Below, piece after piece: positions 20,325-33,245 of a stretch of DNA of 64,000 nucleotides (position 1 is its first letter; every line of letters begins with the position of its first letter). Made by a program: the position numbers and the translations under genes. The stretch is from positions 124,001 to 188,000 of the forward strand of contig JAUCBJ010007329.1 in the NCBI GenBank assembly GCA_032718475.1. Direction: 5' to 3'. The notes beneath the pieces were generated by a model. It did not search any database. It had not been told where the DNA came from and saw nothing but the letters and a program-made list of their open reading frames with translations. The DNA comes from Nemertoderma westbladi. Taxonomy: Eukaryota; Xenacoelomorpha; Nemertodermatida; Nemertodermatidae.

Positions 20325-20545
20325 GGCCTTCAGATTTTCCATTTGAATTACAGATTTCACTTTGTATTTCAGATTTTCCATTTGTATTTCAGATTTTCCA
20401 TTTGTATTTCAGATTTTCCATTTGCATTTCAGATTTTCCATTTGTGTTTAAAATTTTCCATTTGAATTTCAGATTCCCATTTGTATTTATAATTTTCCAT
20501 TTGAATTTCAGATTTTCCATTGGAATTTAGGATTTTTTATTAAAT
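20325..20545. repeat. T-rich 18-20-bp tandem repeat
   Basis: CAGATTTTCCATTTG(T/A)ATTT repeats about ten times with substitutions. It resembles the array at 3590-4040 on the far side of BEL-1 and may be the other half of the same array. Confidence 0.7.
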
Positions 20546-21359
20546 ACAGTAGTAGGCCTATATCTTTGCCTTAGGCCTATGTATTTTAACTAACTGAGGA
20601 AATACTTTCATTTTACAAAGATTACAGAATACTAATTACTGATGCCAGACCTGTATCAGTAATTTGATAGTGATAATGTATATAATATTACTGTACCGGA
20701 ACTGGTAGGCTATAGAGGGTAGAGCCTAATATAATACCCGGTACCTTTGCATTTATCTTGCACTGCCTGACTGCTGGAAGTGATGAAACTACATGTTCCC
20801 AGTAGGGGTACCGGTATCCATCCATGCTACAGAGTTGGACTGATTCAGGATTGCTGAACCGAGATCAGGAGATAGCGAGATGTGTATGGCTACGAGTTCG
20901 AATTACTCAGTCGTATTGCGGTCTTGTAGGCCTAGACCTAATACCAGTATATATTCATTCATAGTAGACATTTAAATTTGGCGATAAACCAATAAATGAA
21001 TAATATATTCATTCATAGTAGACAGGCCGTGCCGTAGATGGCTTTGGCTTTAATAATTGATTATGGGACGTCTATGTATGATTTGCTTGAAATTATTTTG
21101 CGTAGACACTTAACATAAGTTTATGTCATGTGCTGCGCGAAGTCCGAAATTGAAATCGGATTAAAGCGGGTAAAATAAATAAGGACTTTTAAACCTTCCC
21201 GCTCAAATTGTCTGTCAATATGTAAGAATGTCAGTTTAGGGCCGTCAATAAATCAGCACTCAGCAGACAGAACCAATATTTACAACTGTTGAGTTTTCAA
21301 ATAATATCCGTCAATAAGGATTACCACCTCATAACTTAGTTTTTCCGTAAGGGGTTTTT
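20546..21359. other. Non-coding interval
   Basis: No gene found. A 21-bp block (TATTCATTCATAGTAGACA) occurs twice near 20950 and 21005. The region may include decayed 5' parts of the gypsy element that follows, but nothing in it is recognisable. Confidence 0.3.
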
Positions 21360-23935
21360 CATGGTAAACCAGGGCGCCCAGGGGATATCCGAATGACAGT
21401 AGACCTGACCAAGCTAAACAGTCAGGTCAAGCGGACCATCCACACTGCACCGCCACCCCACAATCTTGTATTTGACAGATCCCCTGGAGCGAAAATTTTC
21501 AGTGTCCTAGATGCAAAATCAGGATACTGGCAGGTCGCACTTGATGAAGAGTCGTGCGATTTTACGACTTTCATTACGCCTTGGGGCCGATACCGCTATT
21601 GCCGGGCTCCCATGGGCTTCATCAGCTCCGGCGATAGCTACAACTACCGTGGAGATCTCGCACTCAACGGGCTGGACCGAGTTAAAAAGATAGTCGATGA
21701 TGTTCTCGTGGAAGATACCGACATCGACACCCACCGCACACACATCCGGGAGGTTCTAAACCGTTGTTGTGACAACGGTATCGCCTTAAATCCAAATAAA
21801 TTCCAGTATGCCCAATCGAGCGTTCGCTTCGTCGCTGGATATATACTCAGTGGCGAGGGAGTAGCAGCAGACCCAAATAAAGTCCGCGCTATCGGGGAAT
21901 ACCCCACGCCGCAGAATATCACCGACCTTAGAAGCTTCATGGGGTTGGTGAACCAGTTGGGTTATTTTTCGAGTGGGATCTCAACCACTGCATCTCCCCT
22001 GCGCGACCTACTACGAGCTCGCAACACTTTTATATGGACTCCAAACCATGAGGATGCCTTCAACGTGACCAAGGCGGCGCTCGTGAGTCCTCCAATTCTA
22101 GCACCGTTCGACGCCAGCCTTACAACGCGTCTTGAAACGGATGCGAGTTGCCTCCATGGGCTGGGATACGACTTACTCCAGCAACACGGCGAGGATTGGA
22201 GACTTGTGGCTTGCGGAAGCCGTTTCCTCACGGACCCGGAGAGCCATTACGCCACCATTGAATTGGAATGTATCGCAATTAAATATGCGATAACAAAGTG
22301 TCGCATTTACTTGGCCGGTCTGCCGACATTTTCCGTGGTCACGGACCACCGGCCACTATTAGCGATTTTTAACTCTTATAACCTGGACCAGGTTGAAAAT
22401 AAAAAAATACAGAAACTGAAAGCAGACTTACAGTCAACCTACCAGTTCACCCTTGCCTGGCAGAAGGGCAAGCGCCACCGGATTGCTGATGCACTCAGCC
22501 GGGCACCCCTCGATCCCGCACCGGGTGACCCAGACGAAGAGACGCCTTTACTCATAGCGGCGATTTCGGAGACACTCTGTTTCGAAGAACAGGACTGTCC
22601 CACGGCGGCCAAATATATACACGCCAATCCACCCACGCCGGACTCACGCGATGAACTCATCGAGGAGTTGCGACTCGCCGCGCGAATAGACCCGGACTAC
22701 ATTAAACTCGTGGAATGTGTGAGAGCAGGAGACCTCACCACCCTTACATCGATATCCGCGCTAACCCCGTACCGATCCATCATCGACCAGTTATCCATTT
22801 ATTTCGACTTGGTTTTATACGGTGACAGGCTGGTCGTACCAGCCGCCTGCCGCGATGACACCCTTCGTCGCCTACACGCACCCCACTTGGGCGTCGCACT
22901 CGGACTAAACAACGGGCGCGCAGCACAGTATACTGGCCGGGTATTAACGGCGACATCGAACGAGTTGTTGAACAGTGCGATGCGTGCCAGGGTCTACTCC
23001 CTAGTCTACCTAAAGAGACCCTGATGGCAGACCCCATCCCTACGCGTCCATTCGAATCCGCATCCTCAGATTTATTTACCCTAGCAGGTAAACATTTCCT
23101 CGTATACGCAGACAGGTTATCAGGTTACCCACTAGTAACCGAATGGCGTAACGATCCGTCGGCACAGCAGTGTGTTAACGCACTACGGCAATATTTCGTG
23201 GACCTTGGAGTCCCAAACATCTTACGCACGGATGGTGGCCCACAATACGCCGCCGAGGTATCCCAGAAATTCCTTAAAGAATGGGGTGTACGCTGGGAGC
23301 CAAGCACCCCACATTTCCCAAGCACTAATGGCCATGCGGAGGCCAGTGTAAAGCAAATAAAAATGCTGCTGAGAAAGGTGCGGATCCCAGACGTGCGCTC
23401 CGAGGAGTTTCAGCGGGGGCTACTCGAGCTCCGGAACACTCCTCGTTCTAACGGGCGATCCCCAAACGAGACCGTTTTTGGACGTCGCTTGCGGGCTACA
23501 CTCCCCGCTCACCACTCCCACTACAAACAGCAGTGGCAGTCAGCAGCAGATGCTGCAGACCAACGCGCAGCGACCCAGCGTAGCACCGCCATCGCGCGTT
23601 ACAACCACACCGCACATGATCTCCCACCTATCAAAGTTGGGGAGGCTGTACGAGTACAAGACTCCAAATCAAAACAATGGACACATATAGGCGTCGTTGT
23701 TGAGGCTGGCCGACGACGTGATTACAGAGTGAAGCTAGAATCGGGCCGAACCTGGTGGCGAAACCGCCGTTTCCTACGCCACCACCATTCCCAACCGCCA
23801 GGAGGCGCTCCCGAACCGCCTGCGGCGACGACACCTAAGGTCGAACCTAAACCGGCTACCCGCGCTGCTTACCCCATGCGTCCGAGCACGCTAGCCCAGC
23901 GCAGGGTGCACTGGGACCTTCCCGATCGAAACTGA
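21360..23935 (+). pseudogene. Ty3/gypsy pol remnant: RT, RNase H, integrase, with one frameshift
   Basis: The readable frame starts upstream of the ATG at 21393, with GDIRMTVDLTKLN, an early RT motif, so the 5' part (gag, protease, start of RT) is missing. RT motif C is IVDD. RNase H has TDAS, an E in IELECIAI, and VTDHRPL. The first frame (21393-23024) ends in out-of-frame sequence. The zinc-finger end of integrase (WPG, CDACQ) is present in the +1 frame at about 22930-23010, and the integrase core continues in the 303-codon frame from 23024, with D (SSDLF), D (RTDGGPQ) and E (GHAEASVKQIK). One frameshift near 22925-22932 therefore breaks pol. The integrase C-terminus is complete and is followed by a polypurine tract. 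Confidence 0.88.
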
Positions 23936-23951
23936 AAGTAATTTCGATCGC

Positions 23952-23965
23952 AGAGGAAAGGGGGA
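23952..23965 (+). other. Polypurine tract and start of gypsy 3' LTR
   Basis: AGAGGAAAGGGGGA, all purine, lies 17 bp after the integrase stop. The next bases, TGGAGTATCCCGG, begin with TG as an LTR should. With the 5' LTR missing, the LTR end cannot be set; it may run to about 24250. Confidence 0.55.
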
Positions 23966-24089
23966 TGGAGTATCCCGGACATTATCTACTACCAGTTATA
24001 ACCCACCATTACTTATTATATTGTGATATTGTGTATTGGTGTTGGGTTGTTATGATTGAACTGACTTATCCTATTTTATATGATATAAC

Positions 24090-24135
24090 CTACGCGTAGC
24101 TACTATAATAATCTACGCGTAGCTGCTATAATACC
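24090..24135. repeat. Tandem palindrome CTACGCGTAG
   Basis: CTACGCGTAGCT(A/G)CTATAAT occurs twice in tandem. The core CTACGCGTAG is a perfect 10-bp palindrome. It probably belongs to the gypsy LTR. Confidence 0.5.
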
Positions 24136-24369
24136 TACAGCGGTACTGCACAGCTGCAGTACCGGTATGCTTTACCAGTTTACTGATTACTGAACTACAG
24201 ACAGAGCAGCAGAGGTATCTGACTGTCTGAGAACTACTGACCAATAATTATGGAAGTGTAATTAATAATAACCCACGCATTGCCCAGAGATATTATATTA
24301 TTATATTTTATGACACTGGCGTTCTTTTTACTTTTAATATAATGTAAAGTTAAGAACGATACAAATAGC

Positions 24370-24641
24370 AAAAGTTAAATTCAATTATAACTTTCTGAAA
24401 TTTAAATGGAATTTATGAACCCCAATTACAATATTCTGAAATCAAAAGGAAATTATTGAAAACCAAATGAAAGAATATATAATTCAAATGTATTTTATGA
24501 AATCAATGTGATGTTTTCTCAAATACATGTTGAAAAGGTGTAGTAATAGTAGCTACACTAGTAATAGTAGCTACACTAGTAATAGTAGCTACACTAGTAA
24601 TAGTAGCTACACTAGTAATAGTAGCTACACTAGTAATAGCC
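24370..24641. repeat. Inverted copy of the 18-bp minisatellite element
   Basis: The stretch 24480-24540 matches the reverse complement of 3548-3610. The 18-bp unit follows from 24540 to 24639, about 5.5 copies. This is the same dispersed element as at 3178-4040, in opposite orientation and with a much shorter array. Confidence 0.75.
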
Positions 24642-25170
24642 GCGGCACGGCACGGCACGGCACGGCACGGCACGGCACGGCACGGCACGGCACGGCACGG
24701 CACGGCTCGGCACGGCACGGCACGGCTCGGCACGGCACGGCACGGCACGGCACGGCACGGCACGGCACGGCACGGCACGGCACGGCACGGCACGGCACGG
24801 CACGGCACGGCACGGCACGGCACGGCACGGCACGGCACGGCACGGCACGGCACGGCACGGCACGGCACGGCACGGCACGGCACGGCACGGCACGGCACGG
24901 CACGGCACGGCACGGCACGGCACGGCACGGCACGGCACGGCACGGCACGGCACGGCACGGCACGGCACGGCACGGCACGGCACGGCACGGCACGGCACGG
25001 CACGGCACGGCACGGCACGGCACGGCACGGCACGGCACGGCACGGCACGGCACGGCACGGCACGGCACGGCACGGCACGGCACGGCACGGCACGGCGCGG
25101 CGCGGCGCGGCACGGCACGGCACGGCACGGTACGGCACGACACGGCAAGGCACGGCACGGCACGGCACGG
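24642..25170. repeat. (CACGG)n pentanucleotide satellite, about 105 copies
   Basis: CGGCA/CACGG repeats for about 530 bp with few variants: CTCGG twice near 24706-24730, and CGCGG three times plus other changes near 25095-25150. Each unit has a CpG. The long ORFs through it (GTARH, AVPCR repeats) are products of the repeat and are not genes. Confidence 0.95.
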
Positions 25171-25174
25171 TTGA

Positions 25175-27400
25175 GCTACAAATTTATTCGGCTTAATGTT
25201 TATGTACATAACATTGTAGAATATTTATTGATTAATTACCAGTGGAGTTTCTGCACACAACTCAATAACTTATTATTATGACAATGTTCTACATGCCCTG
25301 TCCATCATGCTTGAATTGTGCTGCCTATCCAAATGATATATGATTGACAGAGAGCAAGAGTTTATTTATATATACATTGTGTGCAAACAATACGTGCATA
25401 TTATATTCAATTTCCTTCGCGTGAGTAAATTTTAACGTAAATTTAATTTTAGTCTGTAGGTGTTCATACATCATCTACAGTATACTTTATTTGGGTTTAG
25501 TTGTCCGGTACTGTAGTTAGAATTTTATTGTTAAAAAATTACTTTGTTGATGATGTATGATGATGTTGCCACGGTTACAGTTGTAACTCTCCCTTTAAGT
25601 AGTTTAGAATAATTGAATAATTTTTTTAATTATTGGTCCTTGTTGTTGTTGGTTGTCAGATCTTCATTAATTAATTGGCGTTACGAATATTCCACGCGCC
25701 GCACAATGTTTAATATCCATTTCATTTATTTTTAGCCGAAGCAGGACCTTATCGCCCCTGGAAGTTTAACTTTTTATCCCTATAATCGTTTTAGCTCAGT
25801 CTCGAATGTCATTATTATTTTGTTAGGCCAATAATACAGCTTTCAAACGTCAGCGTACATATATAACATTCTGCTAAACAGACACTATTTTCTGAGATTT
25901 TAACCAATTTTTAGAGTTTAGTACACTAAACTATCCTTTGCTTTATCGTACTTAACTAGAAACCTTCTTTGATATGGGATAGGGATGCTTCAGAGATGAT
26001 TTATTCTGAGATGATTCGGTTTAATTAGTTGATCATTATTATGAAACACAAATTTATTATTGAGCGATTCTACTACAAAAACTATAAAAATTATACCAAA
26101 CCGCCAACCAATCAAAGAAGAGGGGACAGTTCCACCCCTTCAACGCCCCTCTTAATCTCTCTTAACCTTATAATCAGCACTCCAACAAAAGGGTTAAAAA
26201 TCAAAACAATTGGATTCATTAAATAAATATTAATTAACAACCTAATATAGCTAATGTACCTAAAAAACAATACAATGCACTGGTCATCTTATTGTTGTAG
26301 TAACATAACTCTTTTAATTTGGGTTTGGGCTGCCATTCTGTGAGTTAAGGATATCAAGTACTCCCCCAATATTCACTAACTGGAGGCAGGGTGGGGGGGA
26401 AGCTGGGCACAAATCACATCTCAGGAAAATTAATATCATCGAAAGTCTTTATTACCTCGTGGGTGACACTGCGAAAGGCAGACACCACTGGCTGCCTGGT
26501 ATACTGTACTAACACTATAACTATAAAATTATCCATCAATCCATCCGATCTGACTTCCCTTCCCTTCAGGCTTCAGACTTCAGCCTTCCACTTGCTTCGA
26601 AAAGTTTTTGCACCGGTATCCGTTCTGGTTCTGTATTCGTTCCGGACAGACCGAATTCGCCGCAGAGATTCGGGGTGAACATAAATATGAGCTCGAGTTA
26701 TTGTGTGGTAGCTCGGATCAGTAGGCCTACTGCTTAAATACAATGAGTATCAAGGTCAACGTAGCCGGGCACCAGGGGATGACAGAGCGAGTTACTTCAG
26801 TACTTTATAAAACCGACGCATTGTCATTGTCAACTGTCAGACTGCTCAAAAAGTTCCATGCTTTTTCCAGTCCTCGATTAGTCCAGCCTCGTGCCTCGAT
26901 TTGCCCATCACCCGTAACGCTAGCAGTACCGAAAGTTGAGCTTGAGGTCGACATACCACATATAGAGCGACAGAGGCGGTGGCCTTGTCAGTGAGTTGTT
27001 TGATTCCAATTTCACCACTAGACCAAGCTGCTGCTATTGAAATTTAAACAATTTTTTAACAATTAAATAATGCTTTTAGTAAACTGTGGCTGCACCACAG
27101 TTGTAGTATGATCAAATTAATTTTGGGTTTAGATATTTTGTATAGTTATTGTTTTTGAGTCAAGTTCATAAGTCTGCCAAAACAACTTTAATCAATATTA
27201 GTTAACGATTTCGCAATTTATTGTAACTAATTTTAGAATAAATTACCTGACCAGCTACTGATTTGGACAAAAATGGTAGCATAGGTGTAAATATAGACAG
27301 AGAATTAAGCGAACAGACACACACATGACATTCGTTACTTTACATTTAAATATCTCGTCCCATATTAAGAAATACCTTTGCTCTTTCATCACATGAGTAC
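25175..27400. other. Non-coding AT-rich interval
   Basis: No gene supported. Near 26100-26165, ACCAATCAAAGAAGAGGGGACAG resembles part of the repeat seen at 61890-61960 and may be a decayed copy. Small ORFs at 26391 and 26743 have no family features. Confidence 0.3.
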
Positions 27401-27404
27401 TCTG

Positions 27405-29695
27405 TAAAAGCTTTTGCGGACATAACAAGTCATTTTTACGCAATGCGCGGAATACTCTAAAATATCCCTAAAATTGTTCAACTACGCGTCGGACAGAAAT
27501 TAGAACCAAGATGACGAAATCTGTCAGCTGATTCTTTGTGTAGTGGAGATTCCTTTGTTTGAGCCTATTCAGCCAATCAGAGCAATCTTCTCAGTTATGC
27601 CAGTAGAGACCTACCTGTGGAAACTGGCGCATGCGCATTAGTTATCGTTTTTCTGAGAATTAGATTCCTCTTAGAATTCTGTACTAAGTACGGACGTTAC
27701 AGACTTTGGCCCAAGAACATCTGATGGCCTTAGTTATAAGAACGTAAATCTATTAACCTGAATCACATAACAACAAACTCAATACGACCAAACCAAACTT
27801 CATGAACACCTACTGACTGTTCACCGCACTGTTTTAATGCTGTTTTATATTGTTAATTGCTGTTTATATTAATGGACGTTGTATTTGGAGAATACCGATA
27901 AATAATCGTAAACCCCTCAACTTTCTTGATTACTGAGGTAAGCAGAGGAAGGGTCTACCGGTAGCAACTGTGACTCAAATTATAGTGGTTTTGTGTGAAT
28001 TAAATGCTATTTCATAATCCCTACGTGTGTCAGTTGCAATCCTCCTTATATATGATCAAAATCAGTGACGGTCGGCAAATAGTATGAATTAGTGTGAAGT
28101 AGTGTGAATTCGTGTGAAGGTTAATAAAGCATCTCCTAAAGAATGCGCTATTTACAATACTGTAAAAGCTTTTGCGGATATAACCAGTCATTTTCTCCGC
28201 AATATACCGTGTAGGTGTTTTAGCGGACATAACAAGCCATTTTCTCCGCAATGTACTGTGTGGGTGTTTTAGCGGACATAACAAGCCATTTTCTGCCGCA
28301 ATGCGCTTAATACTCTAAAAGACTGGAACTCAGATGACGAAATCTGTCAGCTGATTTACTGTAAACGTGGAACATATCTTTGTTCAGCTCGCTCAGCCAA
28401 TCAGAGTGATTTTCATTTTATCTTGTACAGAGGCCTACGGAAAACCGCGCAATGCATTACGGTCTTTGTTTACCTTTCTGAGCGGGAGAACTGCTTGGAA
28501 ATTCTTCTGTACTTCTGTGTGGAAGTTTCAGACTTTGACCTAAACATCAGAAACATCAGATGGCTTTGATTACAAGAAAGTAAAACTATTAACGCAACGC
28601 AATTCAACTACGCAGCACACCGCATCACACCGCAAGTCAACATTGCTGCACATGGAACACTGCATCAGTAACACATACTGACTGTTCACCGCATTATTTT
28701 ACTTCTGTTATTAATTATTGTTAATTGGTGTATATTGCTGATATATTTGGAGAATACCGATGAATAATCATAAAACCCCCAATCTTTTGATTTCTGAAGG
28801 TTAGAGGAACAGGTTTACCGGTAGCAACTGCAACTTACATTATAGTGGTTTTTGTGTGAATTAAATGCTATTTCATGATCCCTACATGTGTCAGTTGCGA
28901 TCCTCCTTATATATGATCAAATTCAGTGAAGGTCGGCAGATCAGTGCGCAGTAGTGTGAAGTCGTGTGAAGTAGTGTGAAGGTTAATAAAGCATCTCCTA
29001 AAGAATGCGCTTTTTACGAAACTCAGTAGCCATCCAGTTGTGATTAGTATAAGTCATAACTCTGTTTTATACTTAAAGCGCCAAGTCCTAAAGGAACTGT
29101 TAATATTTCCCTGAAAGTAAATATATTGTCAGAGATTATATATTAACAATCAATCGAATAATACAGTAGGTCTACACTGCAATCACTATCAAAGCATCTG
29201 AATCCAGTCTCCCTTAACTGTGGGTGAATGGTCGCGCACAGGCTGGCTTCGGCTGATGTAACTTCAGTACATTAAATAATTTATATACAAAAAGACAATT
29301 AAAATTGGCAGGTTAAACTGCTAAAGGTCTAAAAGCGCGAACAAATACTCTGTGGCCATCTAGTTGTGATTAGTGTAAGTCATAACTCTGTTTTGTACTT
29401 AAAGCGCCACGTCCTACAGGAACTGTTAATATTTCCCCGAAAGTAAATATAGTTGTCAGAGATTATATAGTAGCGATCAATCGAATAATACAAAGTAGCC
29501 TACACTGCAATAACTTCCTAGGGAATCCGAATCCAGTCTCCCGCACCGTGGGTCATACGCCGCGCAAGGACTGGCTTCGGCAGATGTAACTTCAGTACAC
29601 CAGATAATTGGTAAGGGCTAAAGTCGATTCATAATTAAAAAGATATTTAAATTGGCAGGTTAAACTGCTAAAGGTCTAAAAGCGCGAACATTAAT
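27405..29695 (+). repeat. Compound dispersed repeat with internal duplications
   Basis: Two diverged copies of one module lie at about 27405-28140 and 28160-29025. Each has TGTAAAAGCTTTTGCGGA, CAGCCAATCAGAG (CCAAT box), TGACTGTTCACCGCA and TTAATAAAGCATCTCCTAAAG (AATAAA signal). Two copies of a second module, about 330 bp, follow at 29030-29342 and 29343-29695, running from GTAAGTCATAACTCTGTT to CTAAAAGCGCGAACA. The CCAAT box and poly(A) signal suggest LTR-like sequence, but no coding element is attached. An inverted partial copy is at 31075-31745. Confidence 0.6.
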
Positions 29696-31070
29696 AGATT
29701 TTGTTTCTTTTATTGCTCAGTAGGCAATAAAACCGAAACGTACCAGTCGGACGGTAAACTGTAGACCTGACCCGAACCGGTACTTATCCAGTATTATTTC
29801 GATTGTGAAATATTGTATATTGTAGGCTGTTAGGGGATTAGGGATTGATCACCCCTTACTCCTTTATATGGTTTACTTATTTCTGTCAGTTTTATTTATC
29901 GGTAAGTGTAATATTGAGCAGAAGGCGTGTAAGCCTGCTCAGATTGTATAAATAATTTGTAGGCCGGATTGTTGTCTAACTGTTGTTAGGTCTGAGGCGA
30001 TTGCAGTGTATGTAGAGAGTGTTTCCGATAAAGTGCTAGTTAGGAAAGTGGAGGCATCCAGTGCTGTAAGGTAAATCCCCCACGAAAGAATAAGTCATAC
30101 TACGTAGTTAGAACGCTTACTAACTAACCATTTTGGATATTGCATATACTGTGGTTTATTTAGGCTTGACAGTAGTCTGCCAGCATTTGGTCTGTGTTTC
30201 ATTTGAATAGTCTGTACGGGTAGCGTAATATTTATTATTCAGAGTCTATGCGACTATTCGAAACCTCCAACTCCCCAAGTTTATTCCTTACAGTAATTAT
30301 GCTTGTTATGCATACTGTTATAGTTAAATTAACCCCGGTACTACTTCAGGACTGCTTGGCGTAGGACAGACTGGTGATTTTGTGCTCTGGTCACTCCAGC
30401 AGATACCGTGGTTCTTTTGGCTGTTCACGTATATTTAACTGCTAGTTATATGTTGTATAAGTGCTTGTACCTAGTTTAGGGTTTAGAGTACAGCGCTTTC
30501 CTGAAAGTAATTTAGTGCATAGGCAGTATATTTGTGTTGTAATGTGGTTAATAGGTCCGTTAGCTCTGGTTGGCTTCGATAATTAACCTCTAGGTATAGG
30601 ACACTCCGGGTACATAATGTAGTGCTTATAGTGTAAGACTATAAGCCGTCAGATGGTGGCATTTCCTTATCTGGACAACACAACGTACTTAATACTACTT
30701 TATTGGTTTCAAATACCGTAATTCCTGTCGGTTTGTAAGAACCAGAAATTCTAACTCCTGGTTAGTCTGGTCCGTAAATTTCTTGTTAAATTATCCTAAA
30801 AAATTGTACTTGTAACTTGTTTATTGTTTATTTAGAGATTGTGTAATCTCAACCCAATACGTAAGTAATTTGTAGTGATAAGTAACTTTGTTAAGTAGAA
30901 TTATCAGTATTTAGTGTCTAACAAGTAGCACTCCACTGAGAGCGTCCAGCCTCTGTGTAGTGACTTCTTACTCAGAAATAATAACATTTATTTCAAATAT
31001 TGACAAAACCCATTACGGGTATATATATATATTTATAAATCAACTTAATCAGATTTATAATTAAGCTTAA
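29696..31070. other. Unassigned spacer between inverted repeats
   Basis: About 1.4 kb with no ORF of note. At 29920-29941, AGAAGGCGTGTAAGCCTGCTC loosely resembles the BEL-1 hairpin repeat (stem AGGC/GCCT). Whether it is related is unclear. Confidence 0.3.
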
Positions 31071-31074
31071 TCGG

Positions 31075-31745
31075 ATTGATCGCTACTATATAATCTCTGA
31101 CAACTATATTTACTTTCGGGGAAATATTAACAGTTCCTTTAGGACATGGCGCTTTAAGTATAAAAACAGAGTTATGACTTACACTAATCACAACTTGATG
31201 GCCACAGAGTTTCGGAAATAGCGCATTCTTTAGGAGATGCTTTATTAAACTATTGTTGCTTTATAAAACAGCATTAAAACAGTGCGGTGAACAGTCAGTA
31301 TGTGTTCATGAAGTTCAGTGTTCCAGTATGACAAGTGTATGACCAGTATGAATTGAGTCGAATGGCTTGTTAAGGCAAGTTAATAGATTTACGTCCTTAT
31401 AACTCCAGCCATCAGATGTTCTTGGGCCAAAGTCTGAAACGTCCGTACTTAGTACAGAATTCTGAGAGGAATCTAATTCTCAGAAAAACGATAACTAAAT
31501 GTGCATGCGCTAGTTTCCTCAGGTAGGTCTCTACTGGCATAACTAGGAAGATTGCTCTGATTGGCTGAATAAGCTTGAACAAAGAGATCTCCACGTACAC
31601 AAAGAATCAGCTGACAGATTTTGTCATCTTGGTTCTAATTTCTTTCCGACGCGTAGTTGAACAATTTTAGGGCTATTTTAGAATATTCTGCGCATTGTGT
31701 AAAAATGACTTGTTATGTCCGCAAAAGCTTTTACATCTTTAAGAG
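31075..31745 (-). repeat. Inverted copy of the 27.4-29.7 kb repeat
   Basis: Reverse complement matches the first module (27405-27850), then jumps to the AATAAAGCATCTCC block and the start of the 330-bp module (to about 29490). With the forward copy it forms a large imperfect inverted repeat with arms of 0.5-0.7 kb around a spacer of at least 1.4 kb. Confidence 0.7.
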
Positions 31746-31879
31746 TGTACAATAGTACATTGATTTAATATTATTTCAATACCCATATTACTACATCGGC
31801 ATACGATGCGTTGGCGTTGTATCACACATCTCCACATAGATGTATCAGCAGTTACTCGCACAGTTTCGAAAATTCGCAT

Positions 31880-32200
31880 AGTTATAACTGTATAAAGGTC
31901 GTCAGTCTTGGTTTAGGAAAAATATTTTAATGCAAAACAGGATGAGCGACGAGCGCAACGAGGCATATAATGAAGACGAGTGCTGCGTAGACTATATTCC
32001 TATTAACCATACCTGGCTGCGCCTATTGAAGGCATCGGTAGTTATAAAGATCGTCCGTCAGTCTGCGTTTAGGAAATATGTTTAAATACAAAACAGGACG
32101 AGCACAACGACGTTTATAATAATGAAGACGAGTACTGCCTACTGCGTTGATTATATTCCAATAAACCATACCTGGCTTCGCCTATTGAAGGCATCAGTAG
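31880..32200. repeat. Tandem duplication of about 155 bp
   Basis: Two units (about 31890-32045 and 32046-32200) share CGTCAGTCTnnGTTTAGGAAA, AAACAGGA(T/C)GAGC, AATGAAGACGAGT and CCATACCTGGCT(G/T)CGCCTA. No coding potential was recognised. Confidence 0.6.
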
Positions 32201-32204
32201 TTAT

Positions 32205-32425
32205 AAATTACTGGTGGGTGGGAAGGGTGGGGGGGGGGGATGCAGATTAAAAGGGGTGAACACGTACTGTCCCCCTTTCTTTAATTGATTGGTGGTGTGG
32301 GTAAATTTCTCAAAACCTGATTTTGTGATATAGTCGCGAGTCGGTCAATTTTAATCTGTATATGATAACTGAGCCTCGTCCTGCGCGATGGCCCCACGAA
32401 CGTGTTTACTCTTCATATAGATATA
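32205..32425 (-). repeat. Dispersed repeat, inverted relative to 61805-62025
   Basis: Its reverse complement contains ACACGTTCGTGGGGCC, TTTTGAGAAATTTAC-like and GGGGGACAGTACGTGTTCA blocks, then a C-rich tract. All appear in the same order at 61820-61990. A piece (ACACGTTCGTGGAGCC) also occurs at 63538. Confidence 0.65.
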
Positions 32426-33245
32426 GTTGTAGAGATGTTTAATGCTTTATTAGAACCTAATACATACTTGAAGCAATTACATGTGCTACTATATATGGAT
32501 GACGCTGCAGTACTTGCAGAATCCAGATCTCAGTGTATATAGAAATTGGATATACTGAGGAGATGCTGAGGAGATACTGAGGCAATGCTTTGGTTACGAA
32601 TATGGACTCATATGTGTATTTAGGCGCTCAGTTTACTCAGGACGGTAAAATATCGACAGCTATAAAGCTGCACATAAAAGAGTGCGAAAAACATGTACGT
32701 AAATTCGCTGCATTCTGCGCAACTAATACTAATATGCCTTTCGTATTTAAGAGGAAAGTTTTTTGAAAGCGCACTTTTTGTTACGATATTTTATTCGAGT
32801 GATACATGGATTTCTAGTTGTGGAAGAAAATAAATATCATTAATGTATTTAAAGCTAGTTAAAATGCTATTGAATGTGCGTATTACAACAGCTAGCTTAC
32901 TTTGTTTGACAGAATTAGGATTAGTAGATGCGGAAACAATAATTATTGATACTAACATTAAGAAATCTATTTCCGGGCAATCGAAAATATGGGACGTTGA
33001 GGATCCGCTATTTATAGCGTTTCAGTTGTGCAAAGAAGTTAATAGCCCTGGTTATAAGTATCTCAATAAATTAATATTAGATAATGGTAATATGGTGCTG
33101 AATAACAAATGTAAAATGGTTTCAGATATACGTAGGAAAGCAGTATCACAGAGTAAATTTAGAACGTATGAAGAAATTAATCCAATGTTAGAAGTGCATG
33201 CTATTTATAGAGTCAACAGTGTTTACCAGATAATATGCGAGTTAA

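Noticed and set aside
24503-25209. ORFs of 177-221 codons on both strands (GTARH and AVPCR repeats)
   Set aside because: They only translate the CACGG pentamer, are open in several frames at once, and have no start context or non-repetitive domain.
26391-26994. Two plus ORFs (95 and 83 codons)
   Set aside because: No motif, AT-rich context and no relation to neighbouring elements.
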